Source: Acetobacteraceae bacterium
GTDB lineage: Bacteria; Pseudomonadota; Alphaproteobacteria; Acetobacterales; Acetobacteraceae
Direction of reading: 5' to 3'
DNA: 5,901 nt
Assembly: GCA_003164305.1 (NCBI GenBank)
Contig: PLSZ01000435.1
Span: 9,043-14,943 of the forward strand
Shown here: positions 1 through 5,901 of the stretch, one piece after another
Numbering within the stretch: position 1 is the first letter of the stretch
Layout of the letters: each line of letters starts with the position of its first letter
Program-made: the position numbers and the translations under genes
The notes under the pieces: model-generated
The model's database searches: none
Seen by the model: the letters and a program-made list of their open reading frames with translations, nothing else
Told to the model about the DNA's origin: nothing

Positions 1-1569
1 ATCTGCCTGAATTTCGGCATCGCCAATGAATTCAAAGGCCGTTGCCACCTGCGCTTCGACGACACCAACCCGGTCAAAGAAGAACAGGAATTCATCGACT
101 CCATCCAGGCCGACGTCCATTGGTTGGGCTTCGACTGGGGCAAACATCTTTACTACGCCTCGGATTATTTCGAACAGCTCTACGAATGGGCCGAGCACCT
201 GATCCGCGAAGGCAAAGCCTATATCGACGACACGCCGGCCGACGCCATGCGCTCCCAGCGCGGCACGCTGACCGAACCCGGCCAGAACAGCCCCGACCGC
301 TACCGCCCGATCGAGGAAAACCTGGACCTGTTCCGCCGCATGCGCACCGGCGAATTCCCCAACGGGGCCCGCGTGTTGCGCGCGAAGATCGACATGGCGT
401 CCGGCAACATGAACCTGCGCGATCCGGTGCTGTACCGGATTTTGCACGCCACCCATCCTCGGACAGGCGACAAATGGTGCATCTACCCGACCTACGATTT
501 CGCGCACGGCCAATCGGATGCGATCGAGCATATCACCCACTCCATCTGCACCCTGGAATTTGAGGATCACCGCCCGTTATACGACTGGCTGATCGAAAAT
601 CTGCCGGTCCCGTCTCGGCCGCGGCAATATGAGTTCGCGCGGTTGAACATCAGTTATACCGTGCTGTCGAAGCGCATCCTGACCAAACTGGTGTCGGAGA
701 AGCACGTCACCGGCTGGGACGATCCGCGCATGCCAACCCTGGCCGGCATGCGCCGCCGCGGCGTTCCCGCCTCCGCCTTGCGAGAGTTCGTGCGCCGCAT
801 CGGCGTCGCCCGCGCTTACAGCACCGTCGATGTCGCGCAACTCGACGCCGCGATCCGCGAGGTGCTGAACCCGTCCGCGCCGCGCCGCATGGCCGTGCTG
901 CGGCCGTTGAAGCTGGTCATCGAAAACTACCCCGCCGGTCAGACCGAAACGTTGCAGGCGATCAACCATCCCGACGATCCCTCGGCCGGCACGCGCCCGA
1001 TCACCTTCGGCCGCGAAATCTACATCGAGCAAGACGATTTCATGGAGGATCCGCCGAAGAAATTCTTCCGCCTGTCTCCCGGCCGGGAAGTCCGCCTGCG
1101 CTATGGTTTCTTCGTCACCTGCAACGAAATAATCCGCTCCCCGTCGGGTGAGATCGTGGCACTTCGTTGCACCTACGATCCCGCGACCAAAGGCGGCAAC
1201 GCCCCCGATGGCCGCAAGGTCCAGGCCACGTTGCACTGGGTTGCCGCCGCCGATGCCGTCCCCGCTGAAGTTCGGCTTTACGAGCAACTCTTCGCCCGCC
1301 CCGACCCCGGCGCGGACGGCGACGTCATGGCCGACCTCAATCCCGCGTCGATGGAAGTGTTGACGAACTGCCTGTTGGAACCAGCGCTTTCCACATCTCC
1401 CATCGGCGAAGTCGTGCAATTCGAGCGCCTCGGCTATTTCTGCCGAGACCGTGACAGCACCCCCTCCCTTCCCATCTTCACCCGCACCGTCAGCCTCCGA
1501 GACTCCTGGGCCAAAGTCCAGTCAGACACAGCAAAGTCTGGACGGAAAGGCGACCCGAAAGCACGCTAA
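1..1569 (+). CDS. glnS: Glutaminyl-tRNA synthetase (GlnRS), 5' end missing
   Basis: Cytoplasmic class I aminoacyl-tRNA synthetase that charges tRNA-Gln with glutamine using ATP. The frame is open from base 1, so the start and the HIGH ATP-binding motif lie upstream of the window. By comparison with the ~554-residue E. coli enzyme as remembered, about 45-50 N-terminal residues are missing; 522 are present. Family landmarks in order (residues of the visible part): ICLNFGIA at 1-8 (directly follows HIGH in homologues), LRFDDTNP 17-24, RGTLTEPG near 90, RAKIDMASGNMN near 130-140, DPVLYRI 141-147, KWCIYPTYDF 158-167 with the tyrosine of the glutamine pocket, the second ATP motif as VLSKR 221-225 (MSK in E. 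coli, LSK here), then GWDDPRMPTLAGMRRRG. The beta-barrel anticodon-binding half follows (MAVLRPLKLVIENY, CTYDP, DGRKV, HWVAA) and ends in FTRTVSLRDSWAKV. These motifs separate it from GluRS. After WAKV there is an extra tail of about 16 basic/polar residues not present in E. coli. It converges on the minus-strand genes. Confidence 0.97.
   Translation: MCLNFGIANEFKGRCHLRFDDTNPVKEEQEFIDSIQADVHWLGFDWGKHLYYASDYFEQLYEWAEHLIREGKAYIDDTPADAMRSQRGTLTEPGQNSPDRYRPIEENLDLFRRMRTGEFPNGARVLRAKIDMASGNMNLRDPVLYRILHATHPRTGDKWCIYPTYDFAHGQSDAIEHITHSICTLEFEDHRPLYDWLIENLPVPSRPRQYEFARLNISYTVLSKRILTKLVSEKHVTGWDDPRMPTLAGMRRRGVPASALREFVRRIGVARAYSTVDVAQLDAAIREVLNPSAPRRMAVLRPLKLVIENYPAGQTETLQAINHPDDPSAGTRPITFGREIYIEQDDFMEDPPKKFFRLSPGREVRLRYGFFVTCNEIIRSPSGEIVALRCTYDPATKGGNAPDGRKVQATLHWVAAADAVPAEVRLYEQLFARPDPGADGDVMADLNPASMEVLTNCLLEPALSTSPIGEVVQFERLGYFCRDRDSTPSLPIFTRTVSLRDSWAKVQSDTAKSGRKGDPKAR
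1513..1543 (+). repeat. Short inverted and direct repeat in the glnS 3' tail
   Basis: GTCCAG at 1516-1521 is the exact reverse complement of CTGGAC at 1538-1543. A nested pair, CAGAC at 1523-1527 and GTCTG at 1536-1540, competes for the same bases. AAAGTC also occurs directly at 1513-1518 and 1533-1538. The repeats lie where the GlnRS protein leaves the conserved family sequence (after WAKV), so they encode the variable tail. The stems are only 5-6 bp with a loop of 8-16 bases and no T tract, so a terminator role is not supported. A small duplication or insertion at the gene end is possible. Confidence 0.4.
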
Positions 1570-1580
1570 CCCACCGCCCT

Positions 1581-1597
1581 GACGTCCTTGACGTCAA
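1581..1597. repeat. Paired GACGTC palindromes in the intergenic gap
   Basis: GACGTC occurs at 1581-1586 and again at 1590-1595, separated by CTT. Each copy is its own palindrome, and the second is extended to the 10-base palindrome TTGACGTCAA (1588-1597). The pair could also fold as a 6-bp stem with a 3-base loop just after the glnS stop at 1569. It could be part of the transcript-end structure or a protein site, but nothing here decides between these, and chance is possible in GC-rich DNA. Confidence 0.35.
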
Positions 1598-1616
1598 CAC
1601 CAGCCCCTCCACCGTC

Positions 1617-1639
1617 ATCACCGGGCTTGACCCGGTGAT
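1617..1639. repeat. REP-like palindrome between convergent genes
   Basis: ATCACCGGG at 1617-1625 is the exact reverse complement of CCCGGTGAT at 1631-1639, with the 5-base loop CTTGA, giving a perfect 9-bp GC-rich stem. The pattern (GTCATC-ccGGGCTTGACCCgg-GATC) resembles dispersed palindromes seen many times in alphaproteobacterial genomes, usually between genes. It lies 47 bases after the glnS stop and 46 bases after the stop of the minus-strand decarboxylase gene, so it sits almost exactly mid-gap. There is no T tract on either side, so it is not a textbook intrinsic terminator. It may still end or protect both transcripts as a stable 3' hairpin. That it is repeated elsewhere in this genome is an inference, since only one copy lies in the window. 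Confidence 0.7.
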
Positions 1640-1685
1640 CAGTCGCCGCGCACTCGTCATCGCCGTGAGCGACTCCCTCGCCGCC

Positions 1686-2543
1686 CTACCTCAAAAACTC
1701 CTCCGTCCACCTCTTATACTCCCCGGAACGCGTGACTTTCGCCATCATCTCCGCCGAGGCGATCCCGGTCAGCGCCGACGGCTTCGTCCCCTCGCGCAGC
1801 GCCTTCAGCGTATCGTGCACCGCCTGCACCGCCGCCGAAAACGGCTGGTGCCCCTGCAAAGCAACCCGCACGCCCATCGTCCCCAGATACGCCTTGTCCA
1901 TCCCGCCGCCTCCGCCGCCACCCAGCATCAGCGGAATCTTAACCTCGGCCTTCAACGCCTCGAGCAATTCCTTGGTAACGCCACCCGCGAAGAACATCGC
2001 ATCCACGCCAACCTTCTCGTACGCCTTCGCCCGAGCCAGAGCGTCGCGCCAATCCGTGATCGCCGCCGCGCTGGTCCGCCCAATCACGCACAGCGCCTTA
2101 TCTTCGCGCGCGCTCAACGCCGCGCGCATCTTGCCGATGCCTTCGTCAATCGAAATCAACCCCGGCGACTTTTCACCGAATGTCCGAGGCAACACCGTGT
2201 CCTCGATCATGATTCCCGCGACGCCGGCGGTTTCCAGTTCCTGGATCGTGCGCATCACGTTCAATGCGTTACCGTATCCATGATCCGCGTCCACCATCAA
2301 CGGCAACTTGCCCGCGCGGTTGATCCGATATGCCTGCGCCGCGAACTCCGTCAACGTCAGCACGATCAGATCCGGCGCGCCCAACACGGTGAAAGACCCG
2401 ATGGAGCCAGCGAACATGCCGATTTCAAACCCAAGGTCCTCGGCGATCCGCGCGGAAATGGCATCGTAAACCGAGGCAGGGTGGATGCATTCGGAACCGG
2501 CGATAAATGCCCGGTAGCGTTCGCGGCGGTCTGTCCAGTGCAT
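1686..2543 (-). CDS. Oxaloacetate decarboxylase, isocitrate lyase/PEP mutase superfamily
   Basis: Probable Mg2+-dependent cytoplasmic enzyme cleaving oxaloacetate to pyruvate and CO2 (EC 4.1.1.112 type, as characterised for Pseudomonas aeruginosa PA4872). The 285 residues form one TIM-barrel domain of normal length. Visible motifs: HPASVYDAISARIAEDLGF 21-39, the metal-binding DADHGYGN 85-92, IEDT 113-116, the gating-loop region FGEKSPG 122-128, GRTSA 155-159, and GHQPFSAA 231-238. H232 aligns with the His235 that marks the oxaloacetate decarboxylase branch. The gating loop lacks the KKCGH catalytic cysteine of isocitrate and methylisocitrate lyases, which argues against those activities. Odd point: seven consecutive glycines (208-214, bases 1902-1922) replace a more ordinary loop before the last barrel strands. 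The ATG is supported by a well-spaced AGGAGG. It lies 57 bases downstream of the carboxylase alpha gene on the same strand, with no terminator seen between, so it is probably co-transcribed. A different 2-oxoacid substrate such as 3-methyloxaloacetate cannot be excluded. Confidence 0.88.
   Translation of the reverse strand: MHWTDRRERYRAFIAGSECIHPASVYDAISARIAEDLGFEIGMFAGSIGSFTVLGAPDLIVLTLTEFAAQAYRINRAGKLPLMVDADHGYGNALNVMRTIQELETAGVAGIMIEDTVLPRTFGEKSPGLISIDEGIGKMRAALSAREDKALCVIGRTSAAAITDWRDALARAKAYEKVGVDAMFFAGGVTKELLEALKAEVKIPLMLGGGGGGGMDKAYLGTMGVRVALQGHQPFSAAVQAVHDTLKALREGTKPSALTGIASAEMMAKVTRSGEYKRWTEEFLR
1902..1922 (-). repeat. Seven-glycine codon run in the decarboxylase gene
   Basis: Seven glycine codons in a row (GGT GGC GGC GGA GGC GGC GGG on the coding strand) encode residues 208-214, flanked by PLML and MDKAYLG. 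The codons vary at the third base, so this is not a pure trinucleotide repeat and should not slip easily. It lies in the loop after a conserved barrel strand, close to where the family's active site opens. Confidence 0.8.
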
Positions 2544-2548
2544 GCGAT

Positions 2549-2554
2549 CCTCCT
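2549..2554 (-). promoter_or_regulatory. Ribosome binding site of the oxaloacetate decarboxylase gene
   Basis: The coding strand reads AGGAGG followed by 5 bases (ATCGC) and then the ATG at 2543. This is a full Shine-Dalgarno match at a good distance and fixes the start. It suggests strong independent translation initiation within the mRNA. No convincing -35/-10 promoter is seen in the 57-base gap upstream. Confidence 0.85.
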
Positions 2555-2600
2555 GTGTTGATTTCCACCAACCTACCCGCGTCGCGGAACCGAGGAAAGA

Positions 2601-4556
2601 TCAGCCCGTCGCGGTCTCCGCGAAATGGATGAGTTCCGTGCCTTCCTCCACCATGTCGCCAACGACATAACGGATCACGCCGATCGTGCCATCCCGAGGC
2701 GCCGTCAGGGTGATTTCCATTTTCATCGCCTCCAGCACGATCACCGCCATGCCTTTGGTCACCACGTCGCCCGCTTGCACCAGGACATGCGTGACCCGGG
2801 CGGGGATTGGCGCCAGGACCCGATCCTCCCCGGCCGACAGCGCCCCAGGCGGCGACAACAAATCCACCACGCCGACCACATGATTGCGCCCGTGGTGGAT
2901 GACCGTCAGTTCGTCGCCGCGCCGGACGACACGCGTGCGATACGTGACGCCATCGACGCCAACCCCGTCCGCCGTTTCCCGCGCGTCGACCTCACGATCG
3001 CCAATCCGCAGCCGATACAAACCATCGCCCAGCCATATCGCTCCAACAACCACGTCCAAACCGCCAAACCGTAACGAAACCACCTGTTCTCCGTCGCCAT
3101 TCAACCGGAACGAATCCGCGACCTCCCACGGATCGGCCGACAGCGTTACCCGCCGCACCACCGCCAACACCGCCGCGGCCACCATCGCCGGTTCCGGTCC
3201 ATCCGGCACCGCCTCCGCGATGATATGCCGCCCGATAAACCCGGTATCCAATTCGGCCGCCAGAAACGCCGGACTCGTCGAGATCGCCCGTAGCAACCCC
3301 AGATTGGTCGTCACGCCAACGATCTCATAATCCGCCAGCGCGTTGTCCAATCGCCGCACCGCGGTATCCCGATCCGGTCCCCAAACGATCAGCTTGGCGA
3401 TCATCGGATCGTAATACGGCGTGATCGCATCGCCCTCCCGCACGCCGGTATCGACTCGCACATCCTCCGTCTCGACCGGTTGCCGCAAATGCGTCAGCAC
3501 TCCGATCGACGGCAGAAAATCCCTGTCCGGATCTTCCGCGTACACCCGCGCCTCGATCGCATGCCCACGCAGCGGGATGTCTCCCTGTTGCAACGGCAAC
3601 CGCTCCCCGGACGCGATCCGCAACTGCCATTCCACCAGATCAAGCCCGGTGATCATTTCGGTCACCGGATGCTCCACCTGCAACCGAGTATTCATCTCCA
3701 TGAACCAGAATTTCCCAGATTCCGAAATGAACTCCACCGTTCCGGCCCCAACATAACCTACCGCGCGCGCCGCCGCCAAAGCCGCCTCCCCCATGCTTGC
3801 GCGCCGCGCCGCGTCCATGCCCGGCGCCGGCGCTTCCTCCAGCACTTTCTGATGCCGCCTCTGAATGGAACAATCGCGCTCCCACAACGAAACCGCCCCG
3901 CCGTGCTGATCGGCGAACACCTGAATCTCGATATGCCGAGGCCGCGTCAGATACTTTTCCACCAGCACCTGATCGTTGCCGAACGACGCGAGTGCCTCTC
4001 TCTTAGCCCCCGCGACGGCCTCCGACAGCAGCCCAGGGTGTTCGACGATTCGCATCCCCTTGCCGCCACCGCCCGCGGAAGCCTTGATCAGCACGGGATA
4101 TCCAATCCGCTCCGCCGCGGCCGCCAGCAAAGAAAAATCCTGCGAGTCCCCGTGATATCCCGGCACCAACGGCACGCCGGCCTTTTCCATCAGAGTCTTC
4201 GCCGCCGACTTCGATCCCATCGCCCGGATCGCCGCGACCGGAGGTCCGATGAACACGATCCCGGCCGAAGCGCAGGCCTCCGCGAAGTCCGCGTTCTCGG
4301 ACAAGAACCCATAACCGGGATGGATCGCCTCCGTCCCCGACCGCCGCGCGACGTCGAGAATCCGTTCGCCAACCAAATAACTTTCCCGAGCCGGCGCCGC
4401 CCCAATCGGCCACGCCTCATCCGCCAGCGTCACATGCCGTGCGCCCGCGTCCGCCTCGGAGTAAACCGCGACTGTCGCGATCCCCATGCGCCGTGCCGTG
4501 GCGATCACCCGGCAAGCGATTTCGCCGCGATTGGCGATCAGAATTTTGCGGAACAT
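2601..4556 (-). CDS. mccA: Methylcrotonyl-CoA carboxylase, biotin-containing alpha subunit
   Basis: Carries the biotin carboxylase and biotin carrier functions of 3-methylcrotonyl-CoA carboxylase (LiuD in Pseudomonas), which carboxylates biotin with ATP and bicarbonate for leucine breakdown. Residues counted from the GTG at 4565: N-terminal KILIANRGEIACRV 7-20, HPGYGFLSEN 82-91, ATP-grasp glycine loop ASAGGGGKGM 162-171, ERDCSIQRRHQK 229-240, MNTRLQVEHPVTE 291-303, C-terminal biotin carboxylase lobe to about 445, a variable middle region to about 575, then the biotinyl domain with EAMKM 612-616, so K615 should carry biotin. The full length of 651-654 residues is usual for this family. LMEKAGVPLVPGYHG is typical of MCC rather than of propionyl- or acetyl-CoA carboxylase. 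Start: the ATG at 4556 gives the family's usual MFRKILIANRG. A GTG at 4565 would overlap the upstream stop by four bases (GTGA) and add three residues. Neither has a clear Shine-Dalgarno, which fits translational coupling. The geranyl-CoA enzyme is a less likely alternative. Confidence 0.93.
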   Translation of the reverse strand: MFRKILIANRGEIACRVIATARRMGIATVAVYSEADAGARHVTLADEAWPIGAAPARESYLVGERILDVARRSGTEAIHPGYGFLSENADFAEACASAGIVFIGPPVAAIRAMGSKSAAKTLMEKAGVPLVPGYHGDSQDFSLLAAAAERIGYPVLIKASAGGGGKGMRIVEHPGLLSEAVAGAKREALASFGNDQVLVEKYLTRPRHIEIQVFADQHGGAVSLWERDCSIQRRHQKVLEEAPAPGMDAARRASMGEAALAAARAVGYVGAGTVEFISESGKFWFMEMNTRLQVEHPVTEMITGLDLVEWQLRIASGERLPLQQGDIPLRGHAIEARVYAEDPDRDFLPSIGVLTHLRQPVETEDVRVDTGVREGDAITPYYDPMIAKLIVWGPDRDTAVRRLDNALADYEIVGVTTNLGLLRAISTSPAFLAAELDTGFIGRHIIAEAVPDGPEPAMVAAAVLAVVRRVTLSADPWEVADSFRLNGDGEQVVSLRFGGLDVVVGAIWLGDGLYRLRIGDREVDARETADGVGVDGVTYRTRVVRRGDELTVIHHGRNHVVGVVDLLSPPGALSAGEDRVLAPIPARVTHVLVQAGDVVTKGMAVIVLEAMKMEITLTAPRDGTIGVIRYVVGDMVEEGTELIHFAETATG

Positions 4557-4565
4557 TCCACTCAC
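4556..4565 (-). promoter_or_regulatory. Stop/start junction coupling the beta and alpha carboxylase subunits
   Basis: The coding strand reads GTGAGTGGAATG. The beta-subunit TGA (4564-4562) overlaps a possible GTG start (4565-4563) as GTGA, and an in-frame ATG follows three codons later at 4556. No good Shine-Dalgarno stands at proper spacing before either start; GAGTGG directly abuts the ATG. This arrangement fits re-initiation by the terminating ribosome and balanced production of two subunits of one complex. Which start is used is not settled by the sequence; protein family alignment favours the ATG. Confidence 0.6.
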
Positions 4566-5901
4566 ATCCGGAACAACCCAAACCGCGTCGCTTCAATCGG
4601 CGCGTTCAAGCTCGCCGACAAACTCAACCCCAACACGCGCCGCGTATCCGCCGGATCGATGATCCCATCGTCCCACAACCGAGCAGTCGCGTAATAAGGA
4701 TGTCCCTGCACTTCGTATTGTTCCCGGATCGGTGCCTTGAAGGCCTCTTCTTCCTCCACTGGCCAGGTCACGCCGCGCGCTTCCATGTTGTCGCGCCGCA
4801 CCGTGGCCAGCACGGACGCCGCCTGCTCCCCGCCCATCACGCTGATCCGCGCGTTCGGCCACATCCACAAAAACCGCGGCGAGTATGCCCGCCCGCACAT
4901 GCCATAGTTGCCCGCCCCGAACGATCCGCCGATGATCACGGTAAATTTCGGCACCGCCGCGGTCGCCACCGCCGTCACCATCTTGGCGCCATCCTTGGCG
5001 ATGCCGCCCGCCTCGTATTTCTGCCCGACCATGAAGCCGGTGATGTTCTGCAAAAACACCAGCGGAATGCCGCGCTGGGCGCAGAGTTCGACAAAATGCG
5101 CCGCCTTCTGCGCGCTCTCGCTGAACAGGATGCCGTTGTTGCCGAGGATGCCGACCGGATAGCCCCAGATATGGGCGAAGCCGCAAACCAGCGTGGCGCC
5201 ATAGAGCGCCTTGAACTCGTCGAACTCGCTGGCGTCGACGATGCGGGCGATGATCTCGCGCACGTCATAGGGCGTGCGGCGGTTCTGCGGCACGATGCCG
5301 TAAATCTCGCGCGGATCGTATTTCGGCGCGCGCGGCTCGCGCAGTTCCAGACCGGGCTGCTTGACGGTGTTTAGGCTCGCCACCACCCGCCGCGCGATGC
5401 CGAGCGCGTGGGCGTCGTTCTCGGCGTAATGGTCGACAACGCCCGAGACCCGCGCATGCACGTCCGCGCCGCCAAGTTCCTCAGCCGTGACCACCTCGCC
5501 CGTCGCCGCCTTCACCAGCGGCGGGCCGGCGAGAAAGATCGTGCCCTGATTGCGGACAATGATGCTCTCGTCGCACATCGCCGGCGTATAGGCGCCACCG
5601 GCGGTGCAGGAGCCCATCACCACCGCGATCTGCGCGATGCGGTCGGCGGACATCCGCGCCTGGTTGAAGAAGAACCGCCCGAAATGGTCGCGGCCGGGAA
5701 AAACCTCGTCCTGATTGGGCAAATTCGCGCCGCCGCTGTCGACCAGATAGATGCAGGGCAGCCGGTTCTGCTGGGCGATCTCCTGCGCGCGCAAATGCTT
5801 CTGCACGGTGAGCGGAAAGTAAGTGCCGCCCTTCACCGTGGCGTCGTTGGCGACGATCATGCACTCGCGGCCCGACACCCGGCCGATCCCGGTGATGATT
5901 C
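4562..5901 (-). CDS. mccB: Methylcrotonyl-CoA carboxylase, carboxyltransferase beta subunit, 5' end missing
   Basis: Transfers the carboxyl group from carboxybiotin to 3-methylcrotonyl-CoA (LiuB in Pseudomonas), forming an alpha/beta complex with the next gene product. The frame is open through the right edge: upstream of the GTG at 5878, the codons still read IITGIGR, a conserved family stretch, so that GTG is internal valine. There are 445 residues visible out of about 535, so roughly 90 N-terminal residues lie outside. Landmarks in visible numbering: [17 protein letters not shown] 9-25, [12 protein letters not shown] 52-63, [13 protein letters not shown] 73-85, the first oxyanion-hole region [16 protein letters not shown] 96-111, [15 protein letters not shown] 152-166, [17 protein letters not shown] 253-269, [10 protein letters not shown] 283-292, the second oxyanion-hole region [19 protein letters not shown] 324-342, [10 protein letters not shown] 355-364. 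The NYGMCGRAY and [10 protein letters not shown] signatures are typical of MCC beta rather than propionyl-CoA carboxylase. Its TGA abuts or overlaps the alpha-subunit start. Codon choice changes sharply near 5000-5060 (see findings). Confidence 0.95.
   Translation of the reverse strand, partial: IITGIGRVSGRECMIVANDATVKGGTYFPLTVQKHLRAQEIAQQNRLPCIYLVDSGGANLPNQDEVFPGRDHFGRFFFNQARMSADRIAQIAVVMGSCTAGGAYTPAMCDESIIVRNQGTIFLAGPPLVKAATGEVVTAEELGGADVHARVSGVVDHYAENDAHALGIARRVVASLNTVKQPGLELREPRAPKYDPREIYGIVPQNRRTPYDVREIIARIVDASEFDEFKALYGATLVCGFAHIWGYPVGILGNNGILFSESAQKAAHFVELCAQRGIPLVFLQNITGFMVGQKYEAGGIAKDGAKMVTAVATAAVPKFTVIIGGSFGAGNYGMCGRAYSPRFLWMWPNARISVMGGEQAASVLATVRRDNMEARGVTWPVEEEEAFKAPIREQYEVQGHPYYATARLWDDGIIDPADTRRVLGLSLSASLNAPIEATRFGLFRM

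Noticed and set aside
42..563. Plus-strand frame overlapping the start of glnS in another phase
   Set aside because: Arg/Pro-rich out-of-phase reading of the conserved GlnRS segment; no independent support.
577..1419. Minus-strand open frame of 280 codons opposite glnS
   Set aside because: Antisense to strongly conserved GlnRS motifs. It lacks any recognisable domain and is explained by scarcity of stop codons in GC-rich DNA.
1617..1639. CRISPR repeat unit
   Set aside because: There is only one copy in the window with no regularly spaced repeats, so the palindrome is better explained as a REP-like element.
1635..2561. Plus-strand open frame of 308 codons opposite the decarboxylase
   Set aside because: Arg/His/Gln-rich translation without domain features; it starts inside the REP-like palindrome and runs antisense to a well-supported gene.
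2576..2587. CCGCGTCGCGG near-palindrome between mccA and the decarboxylase as a terminator
   Set aside because: It offers only a 4-bp stem with a 3-base loop and no T tract; such matches are expected by chance in GC-rich DNA.
3480..4694. Plus-strand open frame of 404 codons opposite the carboxylase alpha gene
   Set aside because: It is a GC-rich shadow of a gene with clear family motifs on the other strand. Its translation is dominated by Arg, Pro and His with no recognisable domain, and it crosses the mccB/mccA junction without regard to it.
4439..5374. Plus-strand open frame of 311 codons opposite the carboxylase junction and beta gene
   Set aside because: Antisense shadow with low-complexity His/Arg/Ala composition and no motif; the minus strand here encodes conserved carboxyltransferase sequence throughout.
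5878..5878. GTG at 5878 as the start of the carboxyltransferase gene
   Set aside because: Codons upstream of it to the window edge remain open and read the conserved IITGIGR stretch, so this GTG is an internal valine and the gene is truncated by the window.

Overview
The window holds parts of two convergent transcription units in a GC-rich genome. The plus strand (1-1569) carries the 3' portion of a glutaminyl-tRNA synthetase gene. The minus strand, read from the right edge leftwards, carries three genes: the carboxyltransferase (beta) subunit of methylcrotonyl-CoA carboxylase (cut by the window end), the biotin-carrying alpha subunit of the same enzyme, and an oxaloacetate decarboxylase of the isocitrate lyase/PEP mutase superfamily. 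There is no non-coding stretch over 300 bases. The longest gap (1570-1685) separates the two convergent units, and a perfect palindrome sits almost exactly at its centre.

Organism: high GC, third codon positions ending mainly in G or C, and an intergenic palindrome of the form ATCACCGGG-CTTGA-CCCGGTGAT, a type common between genes of Alphaproteobacteria. Together these suggest an alphaproteobacterium, possibly of the Acetobacteraceae/Rhodospirillales. This is an inference from style, not a proven placement. A GlnRS gene fits only some Alphaproteobacteria, since many lack it and make Gln-tRNA through GatCAB.

Function: the two carboxylase subunits form the ATP-, biotin- and bicarbonate-dependent enzyme that converts 3-methylcrotonyl-CoA to 3-methylglutaconyl-CoA in leucine (and isovalerate) breakdown. 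Their reading frames touch or overlap, which fits coupled synthesis of a fixed-ratio complex. The oxaloacetate decarboxylase follows 57 bases downstream on the same strand with a strong ribosome binding site. It releases pyruvate and CO2, so it could supply bicarbonate to the carboxylase or act in anaplerotic balance; that link is an inference. The other leucine-pathway genes (isovaleryl-CoA dehydrogenase, methylglutaconyl-CoA hydratase, HMG-CoA lyase) are not in view.

The content is mostly ordinary metabolism, and I see no novel defence, mobile or RNA system. The most notable anomaly is a sharp change in strand composition and codon choice inside the carboxyltransferase gene near 5000-5060, which looks like a recombination or assembly junction. 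Lesser points are a seven-glycine loop in the decarboxylase, the centred palindrome between the convergent genes, and a short repeat-bearing tail on the synthetase.
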